From: Methanosaeta sp. UBA80
Lineage (GTDB): Archaea > Halobacteriota > Methanosarcinia > Methanotrichales > Methanotrichaceae
NCBI GenBank assembly: GCA_002505805.1
Contig: DAWB01000037.1
Span: 10,713 to 16,353 of the forward strand
Direction: 5' to 3'
DNA length: 5,641 nucleotides
Shown here: one piece after another, positions 5,201 through 5,641 of the stretch
How positions within the stretch are numbered: the stretch's first letter is position 1
Layout: each line of letters opens with the position of its first letter
Position numbers and translations under genes: made by a program
Notes under the pieces: generated by a model
Told to the model about the DNA's origin: nothing
Database searches by the model: none
The model's input: the letters and a program-made list of their open reading frames with translations, nothing else

Positions 5201-5641
5201 CTATTCCGCCTTTACAAATCGGTCGCCTAAGGTCTTCATGACGTGGGGCAGGGTGGTATACTCCATATCCTCCATGGGCAGCCTCTGGGGCTCGAAGGGC
5301 CCGTGCGCCCTCATATAGTCTGTGATCCTCAGGCATCTCTGCCTGGCCCGGTCGAAGGCTACATCCTTGAATAGGTCCGCCGGTCCTACGAAGCTTCCGT
5401 AAGCCATCTGGAAGCCGGCGGCAATCACCCGGGGCGGGCCGTCGAACCTGGTGGGATGGGACGTCTCAAAGGAGCAGGGCATGAGGGGGCCGTTGTGGCT
5501 GCCCCTCATCCAGCCTGATACCAGATGTCCCAGGGCGAAGGGCTCCAGAACCTCGCCCAGTGCGGGAAGGCCTGATTGGCAGCGCACCAGAGCTACAGGA
5601 TCGTCCTTTCCCACATATTTCCCGGCGGTATGAAAGAGCTT
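5201..5641 (-). CDS. fbp: Fructose-1,6-bisphosphate aldolase/phosphatase, archaeal bifunctional type (5' end cut by window)
   Basis: Cytoplasmic gluconeogenic enzyme that condenses glyceraldehyde-3-phosphate and dihydroxyacetone phosphate and then dephosphorylates the product to fructose-6-phosphate, needing Mg2+. Only the last 146 residues are visible; the family has about 360-400, so the start lies beyond the right edge and the frame is open to the last base. Seen: YVGKDDPVALVRCQSG near the visible start, matching the family's catalytic segment (Tyr, Schiff-base Lys and Mg-binding Asp, which I recall as Y229, K232 and D233 in Thermoproteus); GEVLEPFA; GWMRGSHNGPLMP; TRFDGPPRV; and the very conserved end GPFEPQRLPMEDMEYTTLP. 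The visible catalytic residues are intact. A GTG at 5614 is internal, since conserved family sequence continues upstream of it. It reads in the same direction as the ferredoxin/AOR operon but is separated from it by a T-tract and a new TATA box. Confidence 0.95.
   Translation of the reverse strand, partial: KLFHTAGKYVGKDDPVALVRCQSGLPALGEVLEPFALGHLVSGWMRGSHNGPLMPCSFETSHPTRFDGPPRVIAAGFQMAYGSFVGPADLFKDVAFDRARQRCLRITDYMRAHGPFEPQRLPMEDMEYTTLPHVMKTLGDRFVKAE

Noticed and set aside
1..5641. tRNA, rRNA, CRISPR array, insertion sequence or attachment site
   Set aside because: No cloverleaf, spaced repeats, transposase motif or terminal inverted repeats were seen; nearly all bases belong to the six genes.

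Overview
The window looks archaeal, most likely from a methanogenic euryarchaeote of the Methanosarcinales, Methanothrix/Methanosaeta-like. Three points support this: an archaeal-type bifunctional fructose-1,6-bisphosphate aldolase/phosphatase, an archaeal GlmU-type bifunctional nucleotidyl-/acetyltransferase, and a tungstopterin aldehyde:ferredoxin oxidoreductase (AOR) family enzyme. TATA-like boxes and T-tract terminators rather than bacterial -35/-10 signals fit too. The genus is an inference from gene content and style, not from a marker gene.

Layout: six protein genes are packed with short gaps (2 to about 100 bases), five on the minus strand and one on the plus strand. Reading the minus strand from the right edge: (1) the C-terminal 146 residues of fbp, cut by the window edge, with a T-tract just after its stop; (2) a new promoter, then a four-cluster [4Fe-4S] ferredoxin-like subunit and, 2 bases after its stop, an AOR-family catalytic subunit, forming a two-gene operon. 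A plus-strand gene for a putative winged-helix DNA-binding protein with a basic tail converges on the AOR gene (11-base gap). It is divergent from (3) an archaeal glmU, followed after 82 bases by (4) a DegT/DnrJ/EryC1-type PLP aminotransferase whose C-terminus is beyond the left edge.

Functionally there are three blocks. fbp serves gluconeogenesis. The ferredoxin/AOR pair should be a cytoplasmic low-potential oxidoreductase coupling an aldehyde/carboxylate-type (or other unknown) conversion to electron transfer through the small subunit. glmU plus the aminotransferase point to nucleotide-sugar synthesis for surface glycans or protein glycosylation. The plus-strand gene may regulate one of its neighbours, but nothing in the sequence proves this.

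The least ordinary content is the AOR operon, with a catalytic subunit whose motifs depart from the canonical family and a partner with four clusters and a non-cysteine N-terminal extension. Next is the unrecognised winged-helix protein, whose tail carries short in-frame repeats. No RNA gene, CRISPR array, insertion sequence or gene-free stretch over 300 bases is visible.
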